Assembly (NCBI RefSeq): GCF_040361255.1
Contig: NZ_APNG01000004.1
Location: forward strand, 1-64,000
Origin: Salinisphaera sp040361255
GTDB lineage: Bacteria > Pseudomonadota > Gammaproteobacteria > Nevskiales > Salinisphaeraceae
Direction of reading: 5' to 3'
DNA length: 64,000 bases
The translations under genes and the position numbers were made by a program. Each line of letters opens with the position of its first letter. Positions within the stretch are counted from its first letter, which is position 1. Below, one piece after another: positions 63,948 through 64,000 of this stretch. The notes under the pieces are model-generated. The model had not been told where the DNA came from. It did not search any database and saw only the letters and a list, made by a program, of their open reading frames with translations.

Positions 63948-64000
63948 GATTGAATCCTTGCGTCGTGAAACGGGGTGACGAGCGACGCCGTTCTGGCAGA
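63948..64000 (-). promoter_or_regulatory. Possible 3' end of an SAH riboswitch in the ahcY leader (truncated)
   Basis: The 53 leader bases visible before ahcY contain AACGGCG (minus strand, 63986-63992) followed by TCGCTCG. Known S-adenosylhomocysteine riboswitches end in a similar AACGGCGCUC segment that pairs with an upstream GAGCGC. The upstream half lies outside the window, so this cannot be decided here. Confidence 0.25.

Overview
This is a 64 kb stretch of a GC-rich (roughly 65 %) chromosome, almost entirely housekeeping genes. The gene order points to Gammaproteobacteria: rph next to divergent yicC, gmk-rpoZ-spoT-(ridA)-recG, comF divergent from a bioBFHD cluster, ftsYEX-rpoH, thiDE-hemL, cysJI, and a coxBAC cluster followed by SURF1, an SCO-like protein, heme A synthase and heme O synthase. 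I would guess a marine or halotolerant lineage such as Salinisphaera, but this is inference from gene content and base composition only. I see no phage, insertion sequence with a transposase, CRISPR array, rRNA or tRNA.

Layout. 1-9.0 kb: minus-strand genes pqiA-pqiB (MCE lipid transport, pqiB cut by the window edge), gltA, malic enzyme, a CPXCG zinc-ribbon protein, hemW, rdgB and rph. 9.2-16.5 kb: plus-strand yicC-gmk-rpoZ, then spoT-ridA-recG. The spoT-ridA-recG block is bracketed by two direct copies of a non-coding repeat of about 375 bp. 17-20.2 kb: a CASTOR/POLLUX-like channel and a CorA-type transporter. 20.3-24.7 kb: comF and biotin synthesis without bioC. 24.8-33.3 kb: aa3-type cytochrome c oxidase and its assembly genes, lacking a Cox11 (CtaG) gene. 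33.3-38.8 kb: yqcC, a lytic-transglycosylase-like lipoprotein, cysJI and a DUF2059 protein. 38.8-43.2 kb: a DapA-family aldolase, a DesT/FabR-type repressor and a divergent reductase/desaturase pair with two palindromic operators between them. 43.3-48.5 kb: a large MscK-type channel convergent with Tat-exported OpgD, two osmotic-adaptation functions side by side. 48.5-57.1 kb: rpoH, ftsX, ftsE, ftsY, a DedA/PAP2/LssY fusion, hemL, thiE and thiD, all on the minus strand. 57.1-57.6 kb: an AT-rich non-coding region with four perfect DnaA boxes. 57.6-64 kb: cpdA, two methyltransferases, a hydroxyacid dehydrogenase divergent from a MarR regulator, metF and ahcY.

The most interesting non-coding signals are the DnaA-box cluster at 57.1-57.6 kb (a candidate replication origin or DnaA-titration site), the family of composite intergenic repeats at 3.1, 11.2 and 16.6 kb, and the paired DesT-like operators at 40.5 kb. 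Among proteins, the PAP2 domain of the DedA fusion appears to have lost its catalytic residues.
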